64,000 nt of DNA from an uncultured Pelagibacteraceae bacterium (GCA_902578115.1 CACHBR010000004.1:55032-119031), one strand, 5' to 3'. Counted from the first letter of the stretch, positions 24,286 to 31,449 are shown. The notes: generated from the letters alone by a model not told the origin. Numbers and translations: made by a program.

Positions 24286-26262
24286 ATGAAAACTAAAATT
24301 TCTTATCGACCAGAAATAGATGGTCTCAGAGCTTTAGCTGTTGGAGCAGTAATTATTTATCATGCAAGAATATATTTAGGTGAAAATTTTATATTTCAGG
24401 GTGGATTTTTAGGTGTAGATATTTTTTTTGTGATCTCAGGGTACTTAATAACATCAATTATTTACAAAGAGTTAATAACAACAAAAAAATTTTCTATCAT
24501 AAAATTTTATGAGCGTAGAGTAAGAAGAATTGTTCCTCCTTTATTATTGGTATGTTTTAGTTCATTGATACTTGGATATATATTTCTTTTTCCTAGAGAA
24601 TTTATTGATCTAAGTATTTCAACAATCACAATGTTAGGTTTTGTCTCTAATTATTATTTCTACCAAACTGGTTTAGAATATGGGGCAATAGACACACTTT
24701 TAATCCCTCTCTTGCATACATGGTCTCTGTCGGTTGAAGAACAATATTACATATTAATACCTTTTATAATATTAGCTATTTATAAATTTTCTAAAAAAAA
24801 TTTTTTTTTAATTTTTTTTTTAATATTTACTTCAAGTATTATTTTTTCTCAAATAGGCAGTCTAAAATTTCCACAATTTAATTTTTATTTTTTGGGTTCA
24901 AGAGCATGGGAATTATCGGTTGGATCACTTTTAGCATTTTTTAATTTTAAAAAAAAAAATTCCTATTTATTACTAAAATATAATTATTTCCCATTTATTG
25001 GGATACTGTTAATCTTATTCTCATTTATCAAATTAGATAATAATTACTCACAACATCCTTCTATGTTAACATTGATACCTATTATCGGAACATGTTTAAT
25101 AATTCTATTTGCAAGTAAAGACGAAATTATTACCAAAATTCTTAGCTCAAAATTTTTTGTTAGTATAGGACTTATTTCTTATTCCTTATATCTTTGGCAT
25201 TACCCTGTATTTGCTTTTTTAAGAACTGGAAATATATTAGATGTAAATATTTATATTAAAATCTTATCAGGGTTATTAATTTTATTTTTATCAATCCTAA
25301 CATATTTTTTGATTGAGAAACCATCAAGAAACAACAAAAACTCTTTTAAAAAAATTATGACTCTTATCTTTACAAGTATTATTTTAATTTTAATTACATG
25401 TTTTTTAATTATTAAAAATAATGGTTTTTTAGATAGACTTAAAACCAAAAATTACTACCAAGAACTATCTACTTATAACTATTTGAAACAGGACGATAAA
25501 GTATGCTTTTCAAGAGTAAATGATTTCTGCAAATTTGGAAATGGTGAAGTAAAAGTGTTTCTTATCGGAGACTCTCATTTGTCAAGTTTATCTTTTGATT
25601 TAAAAGAAAGATTAGACGATTCTTTTACTTTCATTCCAATAACTGATGCAGTTTATTTTCATTTTGAAGAACATGTTTTATTTAATAAAAAAACAAAAAG
25701 TATTGTAAATAACTATAATAAGCTAAATCATAACATAAACGAACTTCTTAAAAAATCTGAAGATAACATAATAATTATTGGAGGTATTACTTCTTATTAT
25801 TTTCATCAAAAAAGATTTGCAAATAATAATCCCTATAATCCATATCAATATGTTTCAAGGTCAAACTTACAGACAGAAACAAGTGAGTTAAAGAAGGACT
25901 TTAAAAATTTAATAAGCAAGTTATCAAAAAAAAATAAAATAATTCTTTTGTATCCCATACCTGAAATTGGTATCAATCTAAATAGATATTTGATTAATAA
26001 TTTTTATGGCGAGTGGCAATTTGATTATAATGATTATCTATCAGTTAATAACGAAATCATAAATTTTTTTGATGAAATAGATTTAAAGAATCTCATTAAA
26101 GTTAAACCACAGAATAAATTTTGCAATAAGATTACAGAAAAGTGTAAAGTCTATGACGATAATAATATTTTTTTTTCTGATAAGCATCACCCATCTCTAA
26201 AGGGAGCTAACATGATAAATGATTTGATTTTGGCAGAAATTAAAAAAATAGATTTTAAATAA
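24286..26262 (+). CDS. OafA/YrhL-type acyltransferase with C-terminal SGNH domain
   Basis: A 658-residue two-domain protein. Residues 1 to about 360 form a membrane acyltransferase-3 domain starting YRPEIDGLRALAVGAVIIYHA, with the catalytic-type histidine, and containing GFLGVDIFFVISGYLIT, FYERRVRRIVPPLL and LLHTWSLSVEEQYY. Residues from about 420 form an SGNH hydrolase-like domain with FLIGDSHLSSLS and the C-terminal DKHHPSLKGANMI Asp-His dyad. Such proteins O-acetylate lipopolysaccharide or other glycans. It ends 3 bp before tmRNA-repeat copy 2. Confidence 0.93.
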   Translation: MKTKISYRPEIDGLRALAVGAVIIYHARIYLGENFIFQGGFLGVDIFFVISGYLITSIIYKELITTKKFSIIKFYERRVRRIVPPLLLVCFSSLILGYIFLFPREFIDLSISTITMLGFVSNYYFYQTGLEYGAIDTLLIPLLHTWSLSVEEQYYILIPFIILAIYKFSKKNFFLIFFLIFTSSIIFSQIGSLKFPQFNFYFLGSRAWELSVGSLLAFFNFKKKNSYLLLKYNYFPFIGILLILFSFIKLDNNYSQHPSMLTLIPIIGTCLIILFASKDEIITKILSSKFFVSIGLISYSLYLWHYPVFAFLRTGNILDVNIYIKILSGLLILFLSILTYFLIEKPSRNNKNSFKKIMTLIFTSIILILITCFLIIKNNGFLDRLKTKNYYQELSTYNYLKQDDKVCFSRVNDFCKFGNGEVKVFLIGDSHLSSLSFDLKERLDDSFTFIPITDAVYFHFEEHVLFNKKTKSIVNNYNKLNHNINELLKKSEDNIIIIGGITSYYFHQKRFANNNPYNPYQYVSRSNLQTETSELKKDFKNLISKLSKKNKIILLYPIPEIGINLNRYLINNFYGEWQFDYNDYLSVNNEIINFFDEIDLKNLIKVKPQNKFCNKITEKCKVYDDNNIFFSDKHHPSLKGANMINDLILAEIKKIDFK

Positions 26263-26264
26263 AA

Positions 26265-26289
26265 GGGCGTTCCGTAGAACAACCTCTAA
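26265..26289 (-). repeat. tmRNA 3'-end repeat, copy 2 (degenerate)
   Basis: GGGCGTTCCGTAGAAC matches the left arm of the tmRNA hairpin element (GGGCGTTC) but the distal arm is changed. It can still fold because GTTC pairs with GAAC. It lies directly after the acyltransferase stop codon and in the same orientation as the complete copies. It may be a decayed boundary, or an unrelated short hairpin; it is the weakest member of the repeat set. Confidence 0.45.
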
Positions 26290-26516
26290 ATCATAAATAA
26301 CAGAGAACAAGGACTTTTGGAAATTTCTTAGTAGAAACTTCATAGTAAGTTTTTATTATTTGTCAGATTCCTTATTTTGGTTCTTCGTAAAAAGAAAAAG
26401 TACAATTTCATCTTAAAGAGATTAATTAAACACAATATAAGTTATTTATAACTTGAAATGAATATATTTGTTATGTAACTTTTAGGTGAAACTTTTACAT
26501 CATCAAATAAATAGTT
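26290..26516. other. Non-coding gap before the acetyltransferase gene
   Basis: About 230 bp with no ORF of note, tRNA or direct repeat pattern that I can see. It presumably includes the promoter of the following gene. Base composition is similar to the surroundings. Confidence 0.4.
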
Positions 26517-27215
26517 ATGAAAGATATTGCTATATTCGGTTTTAAAGATAGTTCAACTGGACAATTAATTAATATGTTGGACGATAAATATAAAAAAAAA
26601 TTGAATTGTATTTTAAACGTTAATAAAATATCTAAAATTAATATTACTGAAGAACATAAAAAACGACCTAATAAAAAAAGTGCATTTATATTAAATAATA
26701 AAATTTTTGGTTTGCCAGTTTTTCATGAAAAAAATTTTGTAAAAACGTTAAAAGAAAGAAAAATTAAAAAAGTATTTTTAATGGAGGATAGTGGACTGAA
26801 AAGAGGTAATATTTTTAATCAATTAAAAAAAGAGAAAATAGAAATTTTAAGTTTTATTCACAGCAGTGTAAAACTTATGGGTCATAATACAATAGGAAAA
26901 GGAGTAATTATTTTTCCAGATTGTTATTTAGGATATAAGACAGATATTGGCGATGGTGTTGTAATTCAATCAGGTTGTAGAATTGAACACCACAATGTAA
27001 TTGGAAATTTTTGTGACTTAAACCCCAATTTAATCACAGGAGGATTTACAAAAATAGGCAATTATTGTGAAATAAATATATCAGTAGATATTATTGATAG
27101 AATTAGAATTGGTAATTTTTCTAGAGTGGGCGCTGGTTCATTAGTTTTGAAAAATATTAAAGATAAAGAAATTCATTATGGTAGACCTGCCAAATTTGTA
27201 AGAAAAAATAAATAA
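26517..27215 (+). CDS. NeuD/PglD-like sugar O- or N-acyltransferase (left-handed beta-helix)
   Basis: A 232-residue protein with an N-terminal Rossmann-like sugar-nucleotide-binding part (MKDIAIFGFKDSSTGQLINML) and a C-terminal hexapeptide-repeat helix: IGKGVIIFPDC, IGDGVVIQSGC, IGNFCDLNP, IGNYCEINIS, IGNFSRVGAGS, ending GRPAKFVRK. A histidine pair in the helix (RIEHHNVIG) is a plausible active site. The family transfers acetyl from acetyl-CoA to sugars. It is the only gene between repeat copies 2 and 3, so it forms a one-gene cassette. Confidence 0.85.
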   Translation: MKDIAIFGFKDSSTGQLINMLDDKYKKKLNCILNVNKISKINITEEHKKRPNKKSAFILNNKIFGLPVFHEKNFVKTLKERKIKKVFLMEDSGLKRGNIFNQLKKEKIEILSFIHSSVKLMGHNTIGKGVIIFPDCYLGYKTDIGDGVVIQSGCRIEHHNVIGNFCDLNPNLITGGFTKIGNYCEINISVDIIDRIRIGNFSRVGAGSLVLKNIKDKEIHYGRPAKFVRKNK

Positions 27216-27254
27216 TTTTATTAAATTTTTTATAAAGATTATAAGTTGAAAGAA

Positions 27255-27275
27255 GGGCGTTCTGTTGCCAGGTGC
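27255..27275 (-). repeat. tmRNA 3'-end repeat, copy 3
   Basis: GGGCGTTCTGTT then GCCAGGTGC, 21 bp identical to the tmRNA hairpin but lacking the last CCC and the first G, so the outer stem is lost. Direct orientation. On the minus strand it lies 1 bp after the stop codon of the 88-residue membrane protein gene. Confidence 0.75.
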
Positions 27276-27276
27276 T

Positions 27277-27543
27277 TTAATTTAAGGCAAATAAACTTAA
27301 AAATCCAATTCCAACACTTCCCCAAAATATAATAGAAGTTATAAAAGCAATAACCGATGTGGTAATACCAATAACATACAAAACTTTTACTTCGTTCTTT
27401 TTCCAAGCTAGTATTCCTAAAATCAAACCAATTAAACCCAAAAGAAATCCTGCCATGAAGATTCCTATTACTCCACAAATAGTTGAAATTATCCCTAGCG
27501 TAGACTGTTGTTGCGTTTTTTTTTGTCTTTTTTTCTTTGCCAT
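27277..27543 (-). CDS. Small membrane protein, DUF4190-like (single-gene cassette)
   Basis: An 88-residue protein with a basic, Gln/Lys-rich N-terminus (MAKKKRQKKTQQQS) and three predicted membrane segments, one being IFMAGFLLGLIGLILGILAW. The Gly-rich repeat pattern resembles the short DUF4190-type membrane proteins, but the match is by eye only. It fills the interval between repeat copies 3 and 4, which are only 332 bp apart, and is transcribed toward copy 3. Confidence 0.65.
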   Translation of the reverse strand: MAKKKRQKKTQQQSTLGIISTICGVIGIFMAGFLLGLIGLILGILAWKKNEVKVLYVIGITTSVIAFITSIIFWGSVGIGFLSLFALN

Positions 27544-27586
27544 TAAAAAATTTATATATCAATTTTTTAGTAGTTAAAACATTTAA

Positions 27587-27611
27587 GGGGCGTTCTGTTG
27601 CCAGGTGCCCC
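27587..27611 (-). repeat. tmRNA 3'-end repeat, copy 4
   Basis: The full 25-bp element (GGGGCGTTCTGTT then GCCAGGTGCCCC) identical to 31450-31474. The next 36 bp (GGACTTTGTAGCATTATC onwards, with an ATTAT/ATAAT hairpin) resemble the flank of copy 1 at 17227. Arm-type direct repeats follow at 27672, 85 bp from the start of this element. Confidence 0.85.
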
Positions 27612-27671
27612 GGACTTTGTAGCATTATCCGGGAATAATTTGAATTGAAAAGTCTTAAATTTAACGAAAAG

Positions 27672-27693
27672 TGTGCCACTACTGTGCCAAGAT
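27672..27693 (+). repeat. 11-bp-period direct repeat A-left (putative recombinase arm site)
   Basis: Two tandem units, TGTGCCACTAC and TGTGCCAAGAT, each 11 bp, so the TGTGCCA motifs face the same side of the helix. The same pair recurs at 28610 on the other side of the two genes in this cassette. The pattern resembles arm-type binding sites of P4-like tyrosine recombinases; a role as operator cannot be excluded. Confidence 0.6.
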
Positions 27694-27713
27694 TTTTTAT
27701 GCTATTTTAAATT

Positions 27714-27947
27714 ATGAAAGAAAATATATCACAAGAAGAATTAGAAGCTCTTCACAGAATAATCAGAAACACTATTAGCGAAGCAATTGGAGTTATGGAG
27801 GTAGAGGGTGCGTACATGCTTGAAGTTAAAAAAGACCCAAGCTTTCAAAAAGTTGGATATTTAGTTAAAAGCAGAATGAACCTTTTGCACCAAAAAAATA
27901 AGCTAAAAGAAGTTTATGATTTGATGGGGCAGAAACTTCATAAATAA
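27714..27947 (+). CDS. Hypothetical 77-residue protein (cassette gene)
   Basis: A short, mostly helical protein, MKENISQEELEALHRIIRNTISEAIGVM at its start, with no signal peptide or membrane segment and no family I recognise. It starts with ATG, is preceded by a clear 30-bp gap after repeat A-left, and is followed 14 bp later by the HNH gene, with which it may be co-transcribed. Reality is supported by good coding periodicity and its tidy fit within the cassette; function is unknown. Confidence 0.6.
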   Translation: MKENISQEELEALHRIIRNTISEAIGVMEVEGAYMLEVKKDPSFQKVGYLVKSRMNLLHQKNKLKEVYDLMGQKLHK

Positions 27948-27961
27948 AAGAGATTTGTATT

Positions 27962-28606
27962 ATGATGGGCAGACCAAAAAAATACAAAAACGAGGCTGAA
28001 AGAAAAGCTGCAAAAAAAAAACTCAAGGCTATTTGGTACAAAAAAAATAAGCTAGATGTCAAAAGATATAGACATCAATGGTATTTAAAAAATAAAAAAA
28101 AAGTTAAAAAAAAACATCAAACACCTAAATATAGATCGATACAAAAAAAATTAAGAATAAAAAATAAAGAAAAGAATTCTGCTTACTCAAAAGAATATAG
28201 ATCCAGACCTAAAATCAAAGAATTAAAAAAAAAGTATAATATAAAATATGCTCCTAGATTAAGAAAAAGAGTTGCTAAAAGAAAAAAAACTGATGTCAAT
28301 TTTAAATTAAGACTGGCTTTATCTAAAAGAGTTTTAGCTGCAGTTAAATTTGCGAAAACAAAGAAAGCATTTAAAACTCAAGAGCTAATAGGTTGTTCGA
28401 TTAAAACAATGAGAAAACATCTTGAAAAGCAGTTTAAAGAAGGGATGACTTGGCAAAATCACGGTAGATATGGATGGCATATAGATCACATACGTCCTTT
28501 AGAAAAATTTGATTTGTCTGACCCTAAACAACAACTTATTGCTTTTAATTATAAAAATTGCCAACCTTTGTGGTGGAGAGAAAATTTAGAAAAAGGTGCT
28601 AATTAA
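27962..28606 (+). CDS. HNH endonuclease-like protein with basic coiled N-terminus
   Basis: A 214-residue, highly basic protein. Residues 1 to about 110 are Lys/Arg-rich and repetitive (for example RPKKYKNEAERKAAKKKLK), probably DNA-binding helices. The C-terminal third carries the HNH-type motif HGRYGWHIDHIRPLEKFDL followed by QQLIAFNYKNCQPLWWRENLEKG, a pattern common in phage and mobile-element HNH nucleases. ATG ATG doublet at the start; the first is used. The gene lies between paired arm-type repeats, so the nuclease may promote cassette spread or be cargo, for example in phage defence or as a homing-like enzyme. Confidence 0.78.
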   Translation: MMGRPKKYKNEAERKAAKKKLKAIWYKKNKLDVKRYRHQWYLKNKKKVKKKHQTPKYRSIQKKLRIKNKEKNSAYSKEYRSRPKIKELKKKYNIKYAPRLRKRVAKRKKTDVNFKLRLALSKRVLAAVKFAKTKKAFKTQELIGCSIKTMRKHLEKQFKEGMTWQNHGRYGWHIDHIRPLEKFDLSDPKQQLIAFNYKNCQPLWWRENLEKGAN

Positions 28607-28609
28607 AAT

Positions 28610-28631
28610 TGTGCCACCAGTGTGCCAAAGA
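28610..28631 (+). repeat. 11-bp-period direct repeat A-right
   Basis: Two units, TGTGCCACCAG and TGTGCCAAAGA, in the same orientation as A-left at 27672 and nearly identical to it (the first eight bases of each unit match). It begins 4 bp after the HNH stop codon and ends 43 bp before tmRNA-repeat copy 5. The repeat B-right at 31387 ends 42 bp before the tmRNA hairpin. Confidence 0.6.
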
Positions 28632-28673
28632 TTAATTAATCAGAATAAAATCTAGAAAATATTAGATTAAAAA

Positions 28674-28696
28674 GGGGCGTTCTGTTGCCAGGTGCC
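28674..28696 (-). repeat. tmRNA 3'-end repeat, copy 5
   Basis: GGGGCGTTCTGTT then GCCAGGTGCC, 23 bp identical to the tmRNA terminal hairpin; the last two C are replaced by GT. It is followed by a TTAAC/GTTAA hairpin (around 28698-28715), in the place where the resident tmRNA has its TTAATTAAC/GTTAATTAA stem. Direct orientation. Confidence 0.82.
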
Positions 28697-28728
28697 GTTA
28701 ACCTCATTTCGTTAATCCTCGTTATATA

Positions 28729-28787
28729 ATAATTATTTTACAACCTAAAGCCCAAAACTGGTTCTTCATTGCGTTGGTATTGCATCA
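28729..28787 (+). repeat. 59-bp direct repeat, copy 1, containing arm repeat B-left
   Basis: A 59-bp segment from ATAATTATTTTACAACC to TGCATCA matches 30391-30449 with about five substitutions. Its right part holds 11-bp-period units TGCGTTGGTAT and TGCATCAACTA at 28770-28791, which start 96 bp after tmRNA-repeat copy 5 begins, one helical turn (11 bp) more than the 85 bp seen for A-left. Confidence 0.7.
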
Positions 28788-28814
28788 ACTACTGTATCTG
28801 TATATGGTGAGTTA

Positions 28815-29675
28815 ATGAGAAAAATATTGTCATTAATTTTTGCTTCAATTTTTTTTATGTCACCTTCACATGCTGATCTTGAAAATAGAATATCAGAAAT
28901 CATTGCAGGCTGGATACCAGGAGAAGGTATAACTGAAGTCGGAGTTGAATTAAATGATGCAGATAATGATAATATCAATTTTTCAATTCTAGGAGTTCGA
29001 AGTATAGAAAAAACTGATGATTCAAATGTTTTTACTCAATTTAGTTTAAGAAATGAGGAAAAAAATAGCTCAGGAAGATTAACTGGAAATTTAGGTTTTG
29101 GTTTAAGAGAATTAAACGAAGATCAATCTTTTATGTATGGAGCTAATGTTTTTTTAGATGCAGATATATTAGAAGGACATAAAAGATTAGGATTAGGTTT
29201 GGAAACTAAATCGTCACTAGTGGATTTAAGCACAAATTATTATCAAGGATTAACCAGAATGAAAATAGTTGATGAAACTGAAGAAAAAGTCTTAAGTGGT
29301 TGGGACTATAATTTAACAACGCAAGTTCCATATCATCCGTGGATTAAATTAAATCTAGAGGGATATAAATGGAAAGCTGAAAAAGCAATTACAGACTCTA
29401 AAGGAATGGTCTATGGATCTGAATTTAATATTAATCCAGTAGTACAATTTAATTTTTCTCTGGATAAATCAAGCAACGAGGGCGTTGAAGATATTTACAA
29501 AGCAGAGGTATTATTTACTTACCCGCCAAGGGAAAATATTAGAACAATGCAAAACGGTAAATCAGATGTTGCATTCGAAAAGGATAATATGCAGGCAAAA
29601 CTAACTGAAAAAGTAAGAAGAAATAATAACTTGGCAGTTGAGATTCAAGGAGCAGTTATTGTAACGAGCAAATAG
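28815..29675 (+). CDS. Inverse-autotransporter-like outer-membrane beta-barrel protein
   Basis: A 286-residue exported protein: signal peptide ending SPSHA (about residue 20), then a beta-rich body. The segment MYGANVFLDADILEGHKRLGLGLETKSSLVDLSTNYYQGL resembles the core of the intimin/invasin inverse-autotransporter barrel, with alternating hydrophobic strands. Unlike intimin there is no extended passenger, so it may be a stand-alone barrel working with the exported protein encoded 2 bp downstream. The call is by eye. It is the first gene of the cassette next to the tmRNA. Confidence 0.62.
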   Translation: MRKILSLIFASIFFMSPSHADLENRISEIIAGWIPGEGITEVGVELNDADNDNINFSILGVRSIEKTDDSNVFTQFSLRNEEKNSSGRLTGNLGFGLRELNEDQSFMYGANVFLDADILEGHKRLGLGLETKSSLVDLSTNYYQGLTRMKIVDETEEKVLSGWDYNLTTQVPYHPWIKLNLEGYKWKAEKAITDSKGMVYGSEFNINPVVQFNFSLDKSSNEGVEDIYKAEVLFTYPPRENIRTMQNGKSDVAFEKDNMQAKLTEKVRRNNNLAVEIQGAVIVTSK

Positions 29676-29677
29676 TT

Positions 29678-30394
29678 ATGAAAAAAATAAAAACATTTTT
29701 AATTTCAATTATATTTACATTTATTTTTTATAGTAATGTTGTTGCTGGAACAGGCGAAGCAACAGAGTATAAAATAAATATATTTAAGATAGAATTGTGT
29801 GACAGTAGCAGTACAGCATCGGTGTGCAATGGTGCTGTTACTATTTTTGATGGTAACTCAGGTGATATTGACATTGCTAATACAACTGCAGGAGCAGCTG
29901 CAGCAAGTTTAGGAAATGCAAATGCTGCAAAATTTGGAACAGCGTATACTTATTTACAGATTACAATGGGTAGAGACTTTACAGTTAAAGGATCTGCGGC
30001 TGATGGTAGTGGAACTACCTGCCATACTAAAAGCAATGGATCAGCAGGAACACTTGCTAAAGGATCAGAAGACGCAGGAGAAGAAGCATCGGCAACTTTG
30101 TATGCAGCTGTGAATGGAACAAGTGTTGGTGATAATTTAACTGGTCTACAGACTTTAACAGACACTACAGGAGTTGCATCAACTATGGATGAAGATGATG
30201 AGTTTTTTCAGTACAGACAACAATTAGCAAATACATTTATTATGGAACCAGGAAATATACCAAGTGTAACTATTGCATTTGGTACTGATAATGCTGTAGG
30301 GGCCATTGATGATATGGGAGACTCTTGTGAGACAGTTGGTGCTGCAAAAGGATTGTACGCAGCAGAACCTGATGTAACAGTCACTATAGAATAA
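29678..30394 (+). CDS. Exported Ala/Gly/Thr-rich protein of unknown function
   Basis: A 238-residue protein with a signal peptide (MKKIKTFLISIIFTFIFYSNVVAG). The mature part is low in lysine, rich in Ala, Gly, Ser, Thr and acidic residues, and has four cysteines in two close or conserved settings (ELCDSSSTASVC, TTCHT, DSCET) that could form disulfides. Composition differs sharply from neighbouring Lys/Ile/Asn-rich proteins and suggests a surface or secreted protein. Pairing with the barrel gene 2 bp upstream suggests it is a secreted or anchored partner; that is inference. No family is recognised. Confidence 0.7.
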   Translation: MKKIKTFLISIIFTFIFYSNVVAGTGEATEYKINIFKIELCDSSSTASVCNGAVTIFDGNSGDIDIANTTAGAAAASLGNANAAKFGTAYTYLQITMGRDFTVKGSAADGSGTTCHTKSNGSAGTLAKGSEDAGEEASATLYAAVNGTSVGDNLTGLQTLTDTTGVASTMDEDDEFFQYRQQLANTFIMEPGNIPSVTIAFGTDNAVGAIDDMGDSCETVGAAKGLYAAEPDVTVTIE

Positions 30395-30466
30395 TTATTT
30401 TACAACCTAAAGTCCAAAACTGGTTCTTCAGTGCGTCGGTATTGCGTCAGAAATTGCGTCAGGATA
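30391..30466 (+). repeat. 59-bp direct repeat, copy 2, plus three-unit arm repeat B-middle
   Basis: Positions 30391-30449 repeat 28729-28787. The right part extends to three phased units, TGCGTCGGTAT (30432), TGCGTCAGAAAT (30443) and TGCGTCAGGATA (30455), with 11- and 12-bp periods. It begins at the stop region of the Ala-rich gene and ends just before the next signal-peptide gene, so it splits the cassette into two parts. No tmRNA hairpin accompanies this copy. Confidence 0.7.
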
Positions 30467-30477
30467 GGATGATCTCT

Positions 30478-30906
30478 ATGAAAAAACTTTTAGCGATCGT
30501 GGTTCTGGGTTTGTTGTGGAGTGGGAATGCTTTTTCAAAAGATGTTCATTTAATTTGTGATGACAGGTTCTACGTTATGCAAAAAAATGGAAAACGTTTT
30601 GTTGAAAAAGCTAGCGTTACAACTCTTTTTGATTCAAAAATTTATAATGAAGACGTTATTTTTAAAAGAATTTTTAAAAATGACAGAATATATATATTCA
30701 ATAATACTGGAAATAAATCTAGCAGATATTACATGATTGATAGAGATACTTTAAAACTCGCTTATAAACTCTACTGGACCGATGGTAGAGTTTTATTTGG
30801 TGAAAAATCGCTCCTTCCTCCTAATGATATCTCTGTTTTAGCTAATCAAATTTATGATCAAAACAACATATATAATTGTGTTATAAAAACTAAACCTAAA
30901 ATTTAG
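30478..30906 (+). CDS. Exported protein of unknown function, paralogous leader 1
   Basis: A 142-residue protein with signal peptide MKKLLAIVVLGLLWSGNAFS; the start at 30478 is chosen because translation from the upstream in-frame ATG at 30442 would add 12 residues encoded by the arm-type repeat. The mature part is basic and has two cysteines (HLICDDRFY near the start, YNCVIK at the end), which may pair. The leader is nearly identical at DNA level to that of the next gene, while the mature parts differ. No known family. Confidence 0.7.
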   Translation: MKKLLAIVVLGLLWSGNAFSKDVHLICDDRFYVMQKNGKRFVEKASVTTLFDSKIYNEDVIFKRIFKNDRIYIFNNTGNKSSRYYMIDRDTLKLAYKLYWTDGRVLFGEKSLLPPNDISVLANQIYDQNNIYNCVIKTKPKI

Positions 30907-30910
30907 GAAC

Positions 30911-31369
30911 ATGAAAAAACTTTTAGCGATCGTATTTCTGGCTTTGTTATGGAGCGGTAATGTTAACGCTGAAAAAATTAAACTGAAATGCCAAAGCATT
31001 TTGGATAAAATTGAGGGGGACCTCGTATATGTTAATTTTGATAATGAAATTATTGAAGTGTTTCAAGGCTCAGGAGGAAATAAGGTAAATTTTAAAATTC
31101 AAACAAAAAACGAACAATGGGTTATTTCTCACTTAAGAGGTGTTTTACAAAATTACGGAGAATACAACACGCACGTAAGTGATTGGGATCACTGGGATTT
31201 TAAAGAATATAAAAAACATTTATATCAAATCCAAATAGATCGTATGAATGGTTTTGTTTCTATAATGAGAACGACCAAACCTTGGAAAAAAGGTAAAAAA
31301 AATTATGATTTAGAAATTGCCAGTGACGGTACCGCAATGAAATGCAAAAAGTCAGGATCAAAATTTTAA
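30911..31369 (+). CDS. Exported protein of unknown function, paralogous leader 2
   Basis: A 152-residue protein with signal peptide MKKLLAIVFLALLWSGNVNA, 4 bp after the previous stop. The mature region starts EKIKLKCQSI and ends with a second cysteine, KCKKSGSKF, plus an aromatic patch (VSDWDHWDFKEYKKH). The two cysteines near the ends mirror the layout of the preceding protein. I know of no function; periplasmic location is inferred from the leader. Confidence 0.7.
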   Translation: MKKLLAIVFLALLWSGNVNAEKIKLKCQSILDKIEGDLVYVNFDNEIIEVFQGSGGNKVNFKIQTKNEQWVISHLRGVLQNYGEYNTHVSDWDHWDFKEYKKHLYQIQIDRMNGFVSIMRTTKPWKKGKKNYDLEIASDGTAMKCKKSGSKF

Positions 31370-31386
31370 TTAAAACTCTTTCTCAC

Positions 31387-31408
31387 TGCGTCCATAGTGC
31401 GTCACAAA
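31387..31408 (+). repeat. 11-bp-period direct repeat B-right
   Basis: Two units, TGCGTCCATAG and TGCGTCACAAA, matching the TGCGTC units of B-left and B-middle and in the same orientation. It lies 18 bp after the last cassette gene and ends 42 bp before the tmRNA terminal hairpin. Confidence 0.6.
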
Positions 31409-31449
31409 ATTTTTAATTGTTGGTATTAAAGAAGAATCAGAGATTTGAA

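Noticed and set aside
26281..26516. Checked for a tRNA or small RNA gene in the largest gap of the left island.
   Set aside because: No T-arm consensus, acceptor stem or conserved hairpin could be seen.
27277..27300. The membrane protein's C-terminal FALN resembles the FAL of the tmRNA tag, as if derived from a tag-coding region.
   Set aside because: The match is four residues with different DNA around it, and no pairing elements of the tmRNA tag region are present; probably chance.
27239..27679. A 146-codon minus-strand ORF running through repeat copies 3 and 4, with HLATERP twice in its translation.
   Set aside because: The repeated HLATERP is only the translation of the tmRNA hairpin element; the real gene here is the 88-residue membrane protein in another frame.
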